Virus record (IMG/VR): IMGVR_UViG_3300042937_000497
Location: 1-25,068 of that record
Length of the DNA stretch: 25,068 bases
DNA from: a virus
Strand: one strand, 5' to 3'
The position numbers were made by a program, and so were the translations under genes. This document shows, one piece after another, positions 1-5,565 of the stretch (the first letter of the stretch is position 1; the number at the start of each line of letters is the position of its first letter). The notes below the pieces were generated by a model that worked only from the letters and a program-made list of their open reading frames with translations, was not told where the DNA came from and searched no databases.

Positions 1-1
1 T

Positions 2-1549
2 ACAACTCCAACAGAAGTATCAGGAACAAAATATTGGAAACTTTCAGTACCAGGAACACGTACAAATTTAATAACAAACCCATCGTTTGGAACTAATACA
101 ACAAATTGGGCTTCTGCTCAAAGTCCTATCAGTGCTTCTTCAACTGTAAGTTATGTGGGAACAAATTCTCTGTTAGTACCAATGTCATCAACATCTGATA
201 CAAATGTGCTTTACACAACACCAAGTGTAACTACGGCTGGTAGATACGTATTTTCAATGTATTGTTACATTCCTGCTAGTTCAACTCTTGCAGGTAGAAT
301 TATTAGCGTAAACAGAGAAGGTGGCACTGCAACAGTTTCAACTGTGTTGCAAGTTAGTCCAACTCTTGTTGCTAATTCGTGGGTTCGTGTATCAGTAACA
401 TTAGATGTAGCAGTTGCTGGCAGTATAATTTTGGTAATTCGTCTTACTGGATCATTAAACACTGCTGTAACCCGCACTAATTTAATTGTAAACCCCTCTT
501 TTGAGGTCAATACGGTCGGGTGGTCTCAAAATGGCTCGACAAATACAAGAGTACCGGCAACCTGGGGCACAGGTAATTACGCATACCAAATAGTGCATAC
601 GGGCACAGGCTTAGGCGGCGCATACTCTGACTATGCGTCGTTTGTAGTTACTGCTGGCCAACAATATACGGCAAGTTTTTACGCCAAATCTATTTCAGGT
701 ACTTTACGTACGGTGCAAATTGCTATCTCTTGGTATAACGCTGTAGGTGCTCTCTTAAGCTCATCGACGGCTAATAAAACATTAACCACAAATAGCCAAA
801 GGTGGTCGGTCACGGCGACAGCACCAGCTACGGCGACGTCGGCGCTCATCTATGCTTACACGACGGGTACCGGTTCTATCGGTGACACGTGGCAAATGGA
901 CAGCGTGCTAGTTGAGGCCCATAACGTTTTAGGTGACTATTTTGACGGCTCAACTAACTCTGACACAAGTTGGACAGGGACAGCAAACAACTCAACTTCC
1001 ACATATGCAGCTCAAAAACTTTATTTTGATGCCGCCATGCTTGAGCAGAGTAATACTATTAACGACTACTTTGATGGTTCAATGACTAGTTACGCATCTT
1101 GGTCAGGAACAGCACATGCATCAACTTCTATTGGTGGTCCATCTTTAGGTACATACAAAAACACGTATCTTGCTATATTCCAAGAATCGGAAGTTGACGC
1201 ACAACAACACTTTAATTCCATGTTGTTAGAGCGTGCGGCAAACGGTAACTACTTTAACGGAGACACATCTTTTGGTGGGTGGCTTGTAGACGGAAATACT
1301 ATTTCTGACTACAGATGGTACAACCCAGCTGCCCCTAATAGCGCCTCAGCTGGTTTGGCAATTGAGAACTTCTCGGTGTACAACTCCAACTACCAAAAGA
1401 CAAGAGCAGTAGCAAATAGGTTTCTAACTAACTTGTTACCCGTAACACAACTTACAACTGGAACTGCTCCGGTGTATAGTAACGGCACTGTTCCAGATCC
1501 AGAGTGGACTATTACGTTTAACCACATACCAGGAGTCACATACCCATAA
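2..1549 (+). CDS. Modular tail fibre / receptor-binding-type protein, 5' end outside window
   Basis: The frame is open to the left edge, so this is the C-terminal part (about 515 residues) of a longer protein; the GTG at 155 is internal, because the residues before it already match the repeat. Two beta-sandwich modules can be seen, each opening with a NLIxNPSF signature (near 64-90 and 481-507) and spanning about 140 residues, as in carbohydrate-binding modules of the CBM4/9-like type common in phage tail proteins. The second module ends in a DSVLVE strand followed by a GDYFDGS-W-GTA segment. That segment recurs at about 930-1000 and 1060-1125, with a degenerate copy near 1245-1320. These repeats indicate a tail fibre or adhesin that contacts host glycans; the receptor is unknown. 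The region 481-960 is much richer in CpG than its flanks, suggesting module exchange. Confidence is high for a modular virion surface protein and moderate for sugar binding. Confidence 0.75.
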   Translation, partial: TTPTEVSGTKYWKLSVPGTRTNLITNPSFGTNTTNWASAQSPISASSTVSYVGTNSLLVPMSSTSDTNVLYTTPSVTTAGRYVFSMYCYIPASSTLAGRIISVNREGGTATVSTVLQVSPTLVANSWVRVSVTLDVAVAGSIILVIRLTGSLNTAVTRTNLIVNPSFEVNTVGWSQNGSTNTRVPATWGTGNYAYQIVHTGTGLGGAYSDYASFVVTAGQQYTASFYAKSISGTLRTVQIAISWYNAVGALLSSSTANKTLTTNSQRWSVTATAPATATSALIYAYTTGTGSIGDTWQMDSVLVEAHNVLGDYFDGSTNSDTSWTGTANNSTSTYAAQKLYFDAAMLEQSNTINDYFDGSMTSYASWSGTAHASTSIGGPSLGTYKNTYLAIFQESEVDAQQHFNSMLLERAANGNYFNGDTSFGGWLVDGNTISDYRWYNPAAPNSASAGLAIENFSVYNSNYQKTRAVANRFLTNLLPVTQLTTGTAPVYSNGTVPDPEWTITFNHIPGVTYP

Positions 1550-1803
1550 TGCTTTTATTGATCTGTTCCCTTGCTGTTTACAAAACCGTACAAACAATTG
1601 ACGCTCTTTTACCAAAAGAACCAATGCCATGGGTAAAGCTTTTAGCAAGCATCGTACTTGGTTACGGTGCTGCTGCAATTTGCCAACTTGATGACTTAAT
1701 AATTTCAGGTTTAGCTGTTACCGCGGTTGCGGGTGGGGTGCACACCCTATTAAGATTACTTACGCTAGCGGGTGATCTCGCTCAGCGTAAGAACCTACGA
1801 TAG
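1549..1803 (+). CDS. Small membrane protein, holin candidate
   Basis: An 84-residue protein whose ATG shares one base with the stop of the tail gene (TAATG), so it is probably translationally coupled. Hydrophobic stretches lie at about residues 1-15, 28-48 and 50-72, giving two or three membrane segments. They are followed by a short basic tail (QRKNLR). Size, membrane topology and position right after a tail fibre gene fit a phage holin, which would permeabilise the membrane at lysis. No endolysin is visible in this window and no family-specific motif was recognised, so holin is an inference; a small virion or host-takeover membrane protein is equally possible. Confidence 0.5.
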   Translation: MLLLICSLAVYKTVQTIDALLPKEPMPWVKLLASIVLGYGAAAICQLDDLIISGLAVTAVAGGVHTLLRLLTLAGDLAQRKNLR

Positions 1804-1811
1804 GAGAAACC

Positions 1812-2543
1812 GTGAGAGAAGCATATGGTGTTGTTGGTGCTGGTATTGCGCCACGCAAAGTTATTGAGGCGGGGCTAAACGACATTGGTGTTTCATCAGT
1901 ATTTATTATCCCCTGGTATGGAAAAATGACAGACGGTTTAGAAGTTGTCTACGACTGGGTGTTGGATAACGGAGCAATCTTTTCAATTGTTGCAAAAGAT
2001 GAAGTTAAAGAACCCCCCAAAGTTTTAGCAAGTAAAGCAACCTCAGTAATGGTCGTTCAGGATGTTGACGCACACATTGTGCGCACTCTTAAAGAGCGTG
2101 AAGTACAAGGTATGGTTCTTGTGTTATGGGACCAAGACAAAGAGAAATACTCTGTTGAAATTGCCTCAATGGCCATTGACCTCAAACTTCCTACCCTAGA
2201 ATTAACTAACGGGCTTGTTCCGATTATTTTAAATGATTCAGAAGAAACGGTTGTTGAAGATGAAATGCCAGATCTTGGTGAAGCATCGTATGACCGTGAA
2301 ACACTTGAGATGATGCCCTCAGCACTAGTTAAGCGCATGGCTAAAGATAAAGGGCTTACCCCAAGGTCAAAAGAAGAAGCCGTTGAGATGCTTTCCCCAG
2401 CTGATCAGAAGCTTGACGAAAAGAGTTTAATTGGTTCCGTTATCTTCTTGATGCGTGACGGCTCAGAGGTCGGGTTCAATGGAACTCAAGAGTTACTTCA
2501 AAAGATATTTGATGTGGTGTCAGAGCATACTAGTGCTTGGTGA
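1812..2543 (+). CDS. Unknown protein with alternating alpha/beta N-terminal half and possible SAP/HeH-like helix pair
   Basis: A 243-residue protein starting at GTG 1812, chosen because AGGAG lies just upstream (1803-1807). Residues 1-140 alternate hydrophobic strands and helices (VFIIPW, FSIVAK, MVVQDVD, MVLVLWDQD), which looks like a Rossmann-like fold, but no nucleotide-binding loop or catalytic motif stands out. Residues about 160-198 contain LEMMPSALVKRMAKDKGL followed by PRSKEEAVEML. This helix-turn-helix pattern resembles SAP/HeH/LEM-type motifs (L-x4-L-x2-A-x2-GL-P-x-S-K-x-E), which often bind nucleic acid. It is the last gene before the terminator at 2560-2585 and follows the holin candidate by 8 bases. 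Function is not recognised. Confidence 0.6.
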   Translation: MREAYGVVGAGIAPRKVIEAGLNDIGVSSVFIIPWYGKMTDGLEVVYDWVLDNGAIFSIVAKDEVKEPPKVLASKATSVMVVQDVDAHIVRTLKEREVQGMVLVLWDQDKEKYSVEIASMAIDLKLPTLELTNGLVPIILNDSEETVVEDEMPDLGEASYDRETLEMMPSALVKRMAKDKGLTPRSKEEAVEMLSPADQKLDEKSLIGSVIFLMRDGSEVGFNGTQELLQKIFDVVSEHTSAW

Positions 2544-2559
2544 ACTAACTACATAAAAG

Positions 2560-2585
2560 AAAAGGCCCCCTCACGGGGGCTTTTT
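2560..2585. terminator. Bidirectional rho-independent terminator between convergent genes
   Basis: An 11-bp stem (2560-2570 paired with 2575-2585) contains a GCCCCC/GGGGGC core and one G-T pair, closes on the four-base loop TCAC and is flanked by A-run on the left and T-run on the right. On the plus strand it gives a hairpin plus TTTTT after the gene ending at 2543. On the minus strand it gives a hairpin plus a T-rich tract after the gene ending at 2620. Its place between two convergent operons fits termination in both directions. Confidence 0.9.
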
Positions 2586-2619
2586 CATTTGCAATGGTAA
2601 CTACCATTTATTTAAGACT

Positions 2620-2733
2620 TCACTTCTTCTTGGCTACTGCTTTCTTTGCAGGAGCTGCTTTCTTCTTTGCGGGTCCCTTGCCATAGCCAGGGTCCTTCTT
2701 GTCCTTAAGACCACATCCACATGCTGTGCACAT
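2620..2733 (-). CDS. Small Cys- and Lys/Ala-rich protein (37 aa)
   Basis: A 37-residue ORF with ATG at 2733 (cat 2731-2733), TGA at 2620-2622, and a strong GGGAGG ribosome binding site 8-9 bases before the start. The N-terminus is MCTACGCGLK, with cysteines 2, 5 and 7, then DKKDPGYGKGP, then a tail built of AKK/PAKK steps like the C-terminal tails of histone H1-like bacterial proteins. The CxxCxC cluster could bind a metal and the tail could bind nucleic acid; both are inferences. It is the last gene of the five-gene minus-strand cassette, one base after the preceding gene and just before the terminator. Confidence 0.7.
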   Translation of the reverse strand: MCTACGCGLKDKKDPGYGKGPAKKKAAPAKKAVAKKK

Positions 2734-2734
2734 A

Positions 2735-2899
2735 CTACTTACCTCCCTTCTTAGACGCTTTCATATTGTCAATAAGATTAGGATAGGTGCGACCCGCAAC
2801 TTTAGCAGAGGCTTTTGCTTTTGCTTTTTGCTCAGGGGTTAGTTTCTTATCAGACTTAGTGGGATCTTTAGTTTCCCAAACTTTCTTTTTAGCAGCCAT
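2735..2899 (-). CDS. Small lysine-rich protein (54 aa)
   Basis: A 54-residue protein starting MAAKKKVWETKDPTKSDKKL, followed by a probable helix PEQKAKAKASAKV and a C-terminal NLIDNMKASKKGGK. About one residue in four or five is lysine. Its ATG shares a base with the stop of the upstream gene (TGATG), which argues for a real, coupled gene. There are no cysteines and no known domain. The composition suggests a nucleic-acid-binding or otherwise polyanion-binding peptide. It is one of three lysine-rich products in this cassette. Confidence 0.7.
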   Translation of the reverse strand: MAAKKKVWETKDPTKSDKKLTPEQKAKAKASAKVAGRTYPNLIDNMKASKKGGK

Positions 2900-3198
2900 C
2901 AGCAATCCCAAGCGCGCAAAGACTTGTTAATACGAGAGTTAGGGTCGTTGGCTGTCTTGGATGAAGTGTTCTTCTTTTTCATACCTTCCATGCGTGCACA
3001 GAAAGAATCACGACGTGCTGCTGATTTGTCAGACTTAGCCGCCTGTTCTTTCTTTACCGGTGGTTTAAGGTTGCTTCCAGGGTGTTCTTTTTCGTAAGAC
3101 TTGCGTCCCTTTTCATTAAGACCACCTTTTGGGTCTTTGCCTTCTGAACGTGACCATGCAGCTGTTTTCTTAGCCGGTGCTTTCTTTTTCTCTGCCAT
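2899..3198 (-). CDS. DUF6321-like lysine-rich protein
   Basis: A 99-residue protein with AAGGAG about 7 bases before ATG 3198. After a MAEKKKAPAKK leader it carries WSRSEGKDPKGGLNEKGR near residues 15-32, SFCARMEGMKKK in the middle, and a C-terminal INKSLRAWDC. This order (W-x-R-x-E-G-K-P-x-GGLN, FCARM-x-GM, LR-W-x-C) is what I recall for DUF6321 proteins of phages and bacteria, which have no assigned role. The conserved Cys in FCARM and the terminal Cys may be functional. It lies 10 bases after the methyltransferase gene in the same operon. Family assignment is from memory and moderately sure. Confidence 0.75.
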   Translation of the reverse strand: MAEKKKAPAKKTAAWSRSEGKDPKGGLNEKGRKSYEKEHPGSNLKPPVKKEQAAKSDKSAARRDSFCARMEGMKKKNTSSKTANDPNSRINKSLRAWDC

Positions 3199-3208
3199 GT
3201 TTGCTCCT

Positions 3209-3718
3209 TTATTTAAATTTGGCTAGGTAAGAACCTGTTACATTAAAAGCTTGACTGTCTACAATGTTACTAAACGTTTCTAAAACTTCTGAATGCGTCC
3301 AGTCGTCTTTGATGTGTGTTTCATAAGGGTTGCCTTCCGACTCCCCTTGTGGGTAGTGAATAATTGGAATTGATATAAGAGCGTAAGCTGCTTGGCTTTT
3401 AACTTTTTCCCAAAGAACAACGGCATCTTCTTTTGACATATGCTCAAGAATGTCTCCAAAGATAACTAAATCATAGGTGTAGCTAGTGTGTTCCCTAGCA
3501 TCCCGTACGTACAACCGATCATAAATTGAATGCAATTTAAATTGTTCTAGGTAAGGTTCCCAAATTTCTATAGCGTCAACTACGGTTTGCGGGAAACCTT
3601 CTTTAATCAACTTTCCATACGCCCCAGCTCCAGGGCCAACATCAAGGACCGTTTTTGGTGCAATCTCTGTAACTTTAGAAAGAACCCAACTTCTATTTTC
3701 TGCGTCAGAATAAGGCAT
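3209..3718 (-). CDS. Class I SAM-dependent methyltransferase
   Basis: A 169-residue single-domain protein. Motif I is VLDVGPGAG at about residues 24-32, the glycine-rich SAM-binding loop. An acidic strand end follows (VVDAIEIWEP, about 47-55), then DLVIFGDILEHM at about 83-94, the strand 4/motif IV region typical of small-molecule or polysaccharide-related class I methyltransferases (GD-x-LEH). There is no NPPY or PCQ motif, so it does not look like a standard N6-adenine or C5-cytosine DNA methyltransferase. The substrate is unknown. The gene starts 3 bases after the Dps-like gene and is clearly in its operon. Confidence 0.85.
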   Translation of the reverse strand: MPYSDAENRSWVLSKVTEIAPKTVLDVGPGAGAYGKLIKEGFPQTVVDAIEIWEPYLEQFKLHSIYDRLYVRDAREHTSYTYDLVIFGDILEHMSKEDAVVLWEKVKSQAAYALISIPIIHYPQGESEGNPYETHIKDDWTHSEVLETFSNIVDSQAFNVTGSYLAKFK

Positions 3719-3721
3719 GAG

Positions 3722-4156
3722 TTACTTGGTTGATGCTCGTAGTTGCCAAGACCATTTTTTATGCATGTCAATGCGGCCTGCAATAAAATCCGCAATACCT
3801 TGTTCGTTGGCTTTTGTTGCTTTATCAAAAGAATCATTTAAAGTTTTAATAACAGATTCATTTGCTGTTGCAAGCGCCTTTGCCATTGCTTTGGGAGATG
3901 GCTCAACATCCTTAAAAGTAACGGTAGTTAGTTCCATGTACTTTTTTAGACTGAATGGGGCGTAGTCATCAAGCTTACGAATGTTTTCTGCAATGGAGTC
4001 AATTGATCCGTAGGCATCTTCGTAGATGTCAGCAAAAAGAGAGTGGTACTGACTAAAGTCTTGGCCTTCTACGTTCCAGTGATATCCGTGGGCCATGAAA
4101 TAAAAAGTTACTACATCTGAAACAAGCACCTTAAGTGACTTGATTAATTCGTTCAT
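3722..4156 (-). CDS. dps: Dps/ferritin-like protein
   Basis: A 144-residue protein with a TAGGAG ribosome binding site shortly before ATG 4156. The HGYHWNVEG motif, then H38, then D53 and E57 (in IDSIAENIRKLD) match the inter-subunit ferroxidase ligands of Dps (His, His, Asp, Glu); by eye H26, H38, D53 and E57 are all present. Dps proteins form 12-subunit shells that oxidise Fe(II) with peroxide, and many also bind DNA. This copy starts only about 14 residues before the first helix core and lacks a lysine-rich tail, so direct DNA binding is doubtful unless the neighbouring lysine-rich proteins supply it. It is the first gene of the minus-strand cassette. Its role could be protection of DNA from Fenton damage during infection. 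Confidence 0.9.
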   Translation of the reverse strand: MNELIKSLKVLVSDVVTFYFMAHGYHWNVEGQDFSQYHSLFADIYEDAYGSIDSIAENIRKLDDYAPFSLKKYMELTTVTFKDVEPSPKAMAKALATANESVIKTLNDSFDKATKANEQGIADFIAGRIDMHKKWSWQLRASTK

Positions 4157-4172
4157 TAGGTCTCCTAAAAGG

Positions 4173-4221
4173 GCAAACGCCAGGGTAATAAGGATTGTAC
4201 CCCATTGACCCCGGCGTTTGC
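4173..4221. repeat. Inverted repeat, 14-bp arms, around a minus-strand -10
   Basis: The left arm GCAAACGCCAGGGT (4173-4186) matches the reverse complement of the right arm (4208-4221) at 13 of 14 positions. The 21-base interval carries TACAAT on the minus strand (4199-4194), a plausible -10 about 35-40 bases before the Dps start, with no good -35. This could be an operator for the Dps operon, or a hairpin in RNA started from the further upstream TATAAT (4288-4283). Confidence 0.6.
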
Positions 4222-4300
4222 TGACCTACAACCAGGTAGGAGAACCACCAACTTCCCGGTGCAAAGAGTGTACCAGCGTCAAATTATATTTGCAACGCCG

Positions 4301-4329
4301 TTGCTAAGTACCTCAAAAGTGTGTACAGT
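4301..4329 (+). promoter_or_regulatory. Sigma70-like promoter for the replication operon
   Basis: TTGCTA (4301-4306) and TACAGT (4324-4329) are separated by exactly 17 bp. The expected start site falls at about 4336-4339, on or beside the ATG at 4339, so the mRNA could be leaderless, as is common in actinobacteria. This also explains why no Shine-Dalgarno sequence precedes either GTG 4321 or ATG 4339. The -35 overlaps the 13-bp palindrome at 4292-4304, a candidate operator. Confidence 0.5.
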
Positions 4330-4338
4330 TTCCGACCC

Positions 4339-5565
4339 ATGACCACCAACCATTTCCAGGGGCCATTCTTGGCAGTTCCGCTTTGGGCGCATGAAATAAT
4401 ACGTGACTCTGGGCATTCTAGGGACATGCAAGTCCTATTATCTCTTATCGCTCTTATGGAGCGCCGTACCAAAGAAGTTAGTGCTTCCGTACAACAGATT
4501 GCTGATTACTCTGTACTCTCCAAAGAGACTGTCAAGCGTTCCCTTAGGTGGCTAGAAGAGTCAGGTGTGGTTACAATTGGACGCCGTAAAAAGCCGTCAG
4601 TGAATGTTTATACAATTAACTATGCACCAGCAGATGGGGTCAGCGGTGACCCCATTAGGGCTGTGGATAAGTGGGTAGATAGGGTCACTGGTGACCCTAT
4701 GATGGGGTCAGCCGTGACCCCATCAAAACCACGTTTGGCCCATACTGCTTGCGGATTACGTGACTCTTCTATAGAAGTATTAAATATAGATACTAATAAG
4801 GTAAAGAAAGCCGCAAGCGGCCTGGAGGAAGAAATGATCTTAGGTGGAGACCCAGAGGAGGCCGAAGTGGAGGTAGAAACAAAAGTTAAAAAGAAGAGTC
4901 AAAGGAACGTCAACAGTTTGGTCACCCAGTTTATAAGTGACCCACGTACGATTATGAGCCACAGTTATTCTTATAAGGAAATTATTATCTTACGTAAGAC
5001 CCTTAACACCCTTAGAGACTCGGGCCTTACGGAGTTCACCGTTTCACAAATGATCAAGCGATTCCTTGACGTTGAGCACTGGCGTAATTCAGAAACACCA
5101 GTTTTAGTTTTTACCAACAAGGCAGTACAGCAAAAACTCATGGACCAAGTTGACACCGAGGTTGTTACAGAAGACCCAGTTCTTGCTTTGATGATGAGCG
5201 ACTTTGAACGTGTCGGCATTAATTTGCCGTGGGATTATACAAACGATCAATTACTAAAGCGTGAAGTTATTCGTCATGGCATTGACATCTGCTACCGCTA
5301 CCCTGAAGTTGTGGCAGAACTAATTAAAATCCACAATGGTGTACCAAGTACAAACTTTACTGCAACCTTGCGTGCGCTAAACTCTCTTGTAAGAGTTTTA
5401 TCGGGCGAAGAAGATGGTGACTTAACCGAACTTCACGCTGCGGTGTCTTCTGTGAGTCTTCCACCAGAACTACACAAAACTTCAAAGAAAGACCTGCGCC
5501 CTGCGGCAGGGTCTCTACTTGAAGCCGTGTACAACTATCGGAGGAGTACCCATGGACGAAAGTGA
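4339..5565 (+). CDS. Replication initiator with N-terminal winged helix, lambda O-like architecture
   Basis: A 408-residue protein from ATG 4339; an in-frame GTG at 4321 is possible but lies upstream of the predicted -10. Residues about 30-95 form a winged helix-turn-helix: VQQIADYSVLSKETVKRSL is the recognition HTH and GVVTIGRRKK the wing. The next 30 residues (98-128) are encoded by three palindromes and contain DPIRAV, VTGDPM and VTPSKP. Acidic and lysine-rich linker sequence follows (about 165-195), then a helical C-terminal domain. It heads an operon containing a DnaC-like loader, helicase and primase, so it probably binds the origin inside its own gene and recruits the loader-helicase complex, as lambda O does with P and DnaB. 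The role is inferred from architecture and context rather than from a recognised family. Confidence 0.75.
   Translation: MTTNHFQGPFLAVPLWAHEIIRDSGHSRDMQVLLSLIALMERRTKEVSASVQQIADYSVLSKETVKRSLRWLEESGVVTIGRRKKPSVNVYTINYAPADGVSGDPIRAVDKWVDRVTGDPMMGSAVTPSKPRLAHTACGLRDSSIEVLNIDTNKVKKAASGLEEEMILGGDPEEAEVEVETKVKKKSQRNVNSLVTQFISDPRTIMSHSYSYKEIIILRKTLNTLRDSGLTEFTVSQMIKRFLDVEHWRNSETPVLVFTNKAVQQKLMDQVDTEVVTEDPVLALMMSDFERVGINLPWDYTNDQLLKREVIRHGIDICYRYPEVVAELIKIHNGVPSTNFTATLRALNSLVRVLSGEEDGDLTELHAAVSSVSLPPELHKTSKKDLRPAAGSLLEAVYNYRRSTHGRK
4634..4655. repeat. Origin palindrome 1
   Basis: Perfect 9-bp arms ATGGGGTCA and TGACCCCAT around the spacer GCGG. It lies in the initiator coding region just after the winged helix. 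The arms are identical to those of palindrome 3. Confidence 0.85.
4662..4670 (-). other. Perfect consensus DnaA box
   Basis: The plus strand reads TGTGGATAA, the exact reverse complement of the DnaA box consensus TTATCCACA. It sits between palindromes 1 and 2. A single 9-mer can occur by chance in 25 kb, but its position inside the palindrome cluster makes host DnaA binding plausible. Confidence 0.65.
4679..4700. repeat. Origin palindrome 2
   Basis: Perfect 9-bp arms ATAGGGTCA and TGACCCTAT around CTGG; the two innermost spacer bases on each side (C and G) also pair, so the symmetry extends to 10 bp. It differs from palindromes 1 and 3 by one compensated change (G to A with C to T), which keeps the symmetry and argues for selection on the DNA site. 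Confidence 0.85.
4702..4723. repeat. Origin palindrome 3
   Basis: Perfect arms ATGGGGTCA and TGACCCCAT around GCCG, extending to 10 bp with the flanking G4701 and C4724. It starts 23 bp after palindrome 2; palindrome 2 starts 45 bp after palindrome 1. Confidence 0.85.

Larger units (their letters stand above)
4157..4338. promoter_or_regulatory. Divergent control region between Dps operon and replication operon
   Basis: This non-coding stretch separates the two divergent operons. It holds a 14-bp inverted repeat with one mismatch (4173-4186 and 4208-4221), a minus-strand -10-like TACAAT inside that repeat (4199-4194), a second minus-strand TATAAT (4288-4283) and a plus-strand TTGCTA-17-TACAGT promoter (4301-4329). 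A 13-bp palindrome, GCAACG-C-CGTTGC (4292-4304), overlaps that -35. No small ORF with a convincing ribosome binding site was seen. It is probably where early transcription in both directions is set. Confidence 0.6.
4634..4804. other. Candidate replication origin with AT-rich unwinding element
   Basis: Three 22-bp palindromes and a DnaA box are followed, after about 45 bp, by 4768-4804, in which only 7 of 37 bases are G or C. A small GCCGC-AA-GCGGC hairpin (4810-4821) follows. Iterated initiator sites beside an AT-rich element, all within the initiator gene and upstream of loader and helicase genes, is the layout of lambdoid origins. The origin role is inference from this layout. Confidence 0.65.

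Noticed and set aside
155-157. GTG as the start of the tail fibre gene
   Set aside because: The frame is open to the left edge and the upstream residues already form an NLITNPSF module start, so the gene begins outside the window.
2057-2338. Minus-strand ORF of 93 codons inside the gene at 1812-2543
   Set aside because: It is wholly within a better-supported gene and lacks ribosome binding site and recognisable domain; the same applies to other antisense frames in the window.
3209-3718. Methyltransferase as a DNA methylase of a restriction-modification system
   Set aside because: No NPPY/DPPY or PCQ motif and no adjacent endonuclease or specificity gene; the GD-x-LEH motif suits other class I methyltransferases.
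3717-3965. Plus-strand ORF opposite the Dps-like gene
   Set aside because: It is antisense to a gene with clear Dps motifs and has no start signals.
4321-4338. GTG 4321 as the start of the initiator
   Set aside because: It lies upstream of the candidate -10 (4324-4329) and has no ribosome binding site; ATG 4339 fits the promoter geometry better, though it is not proven.
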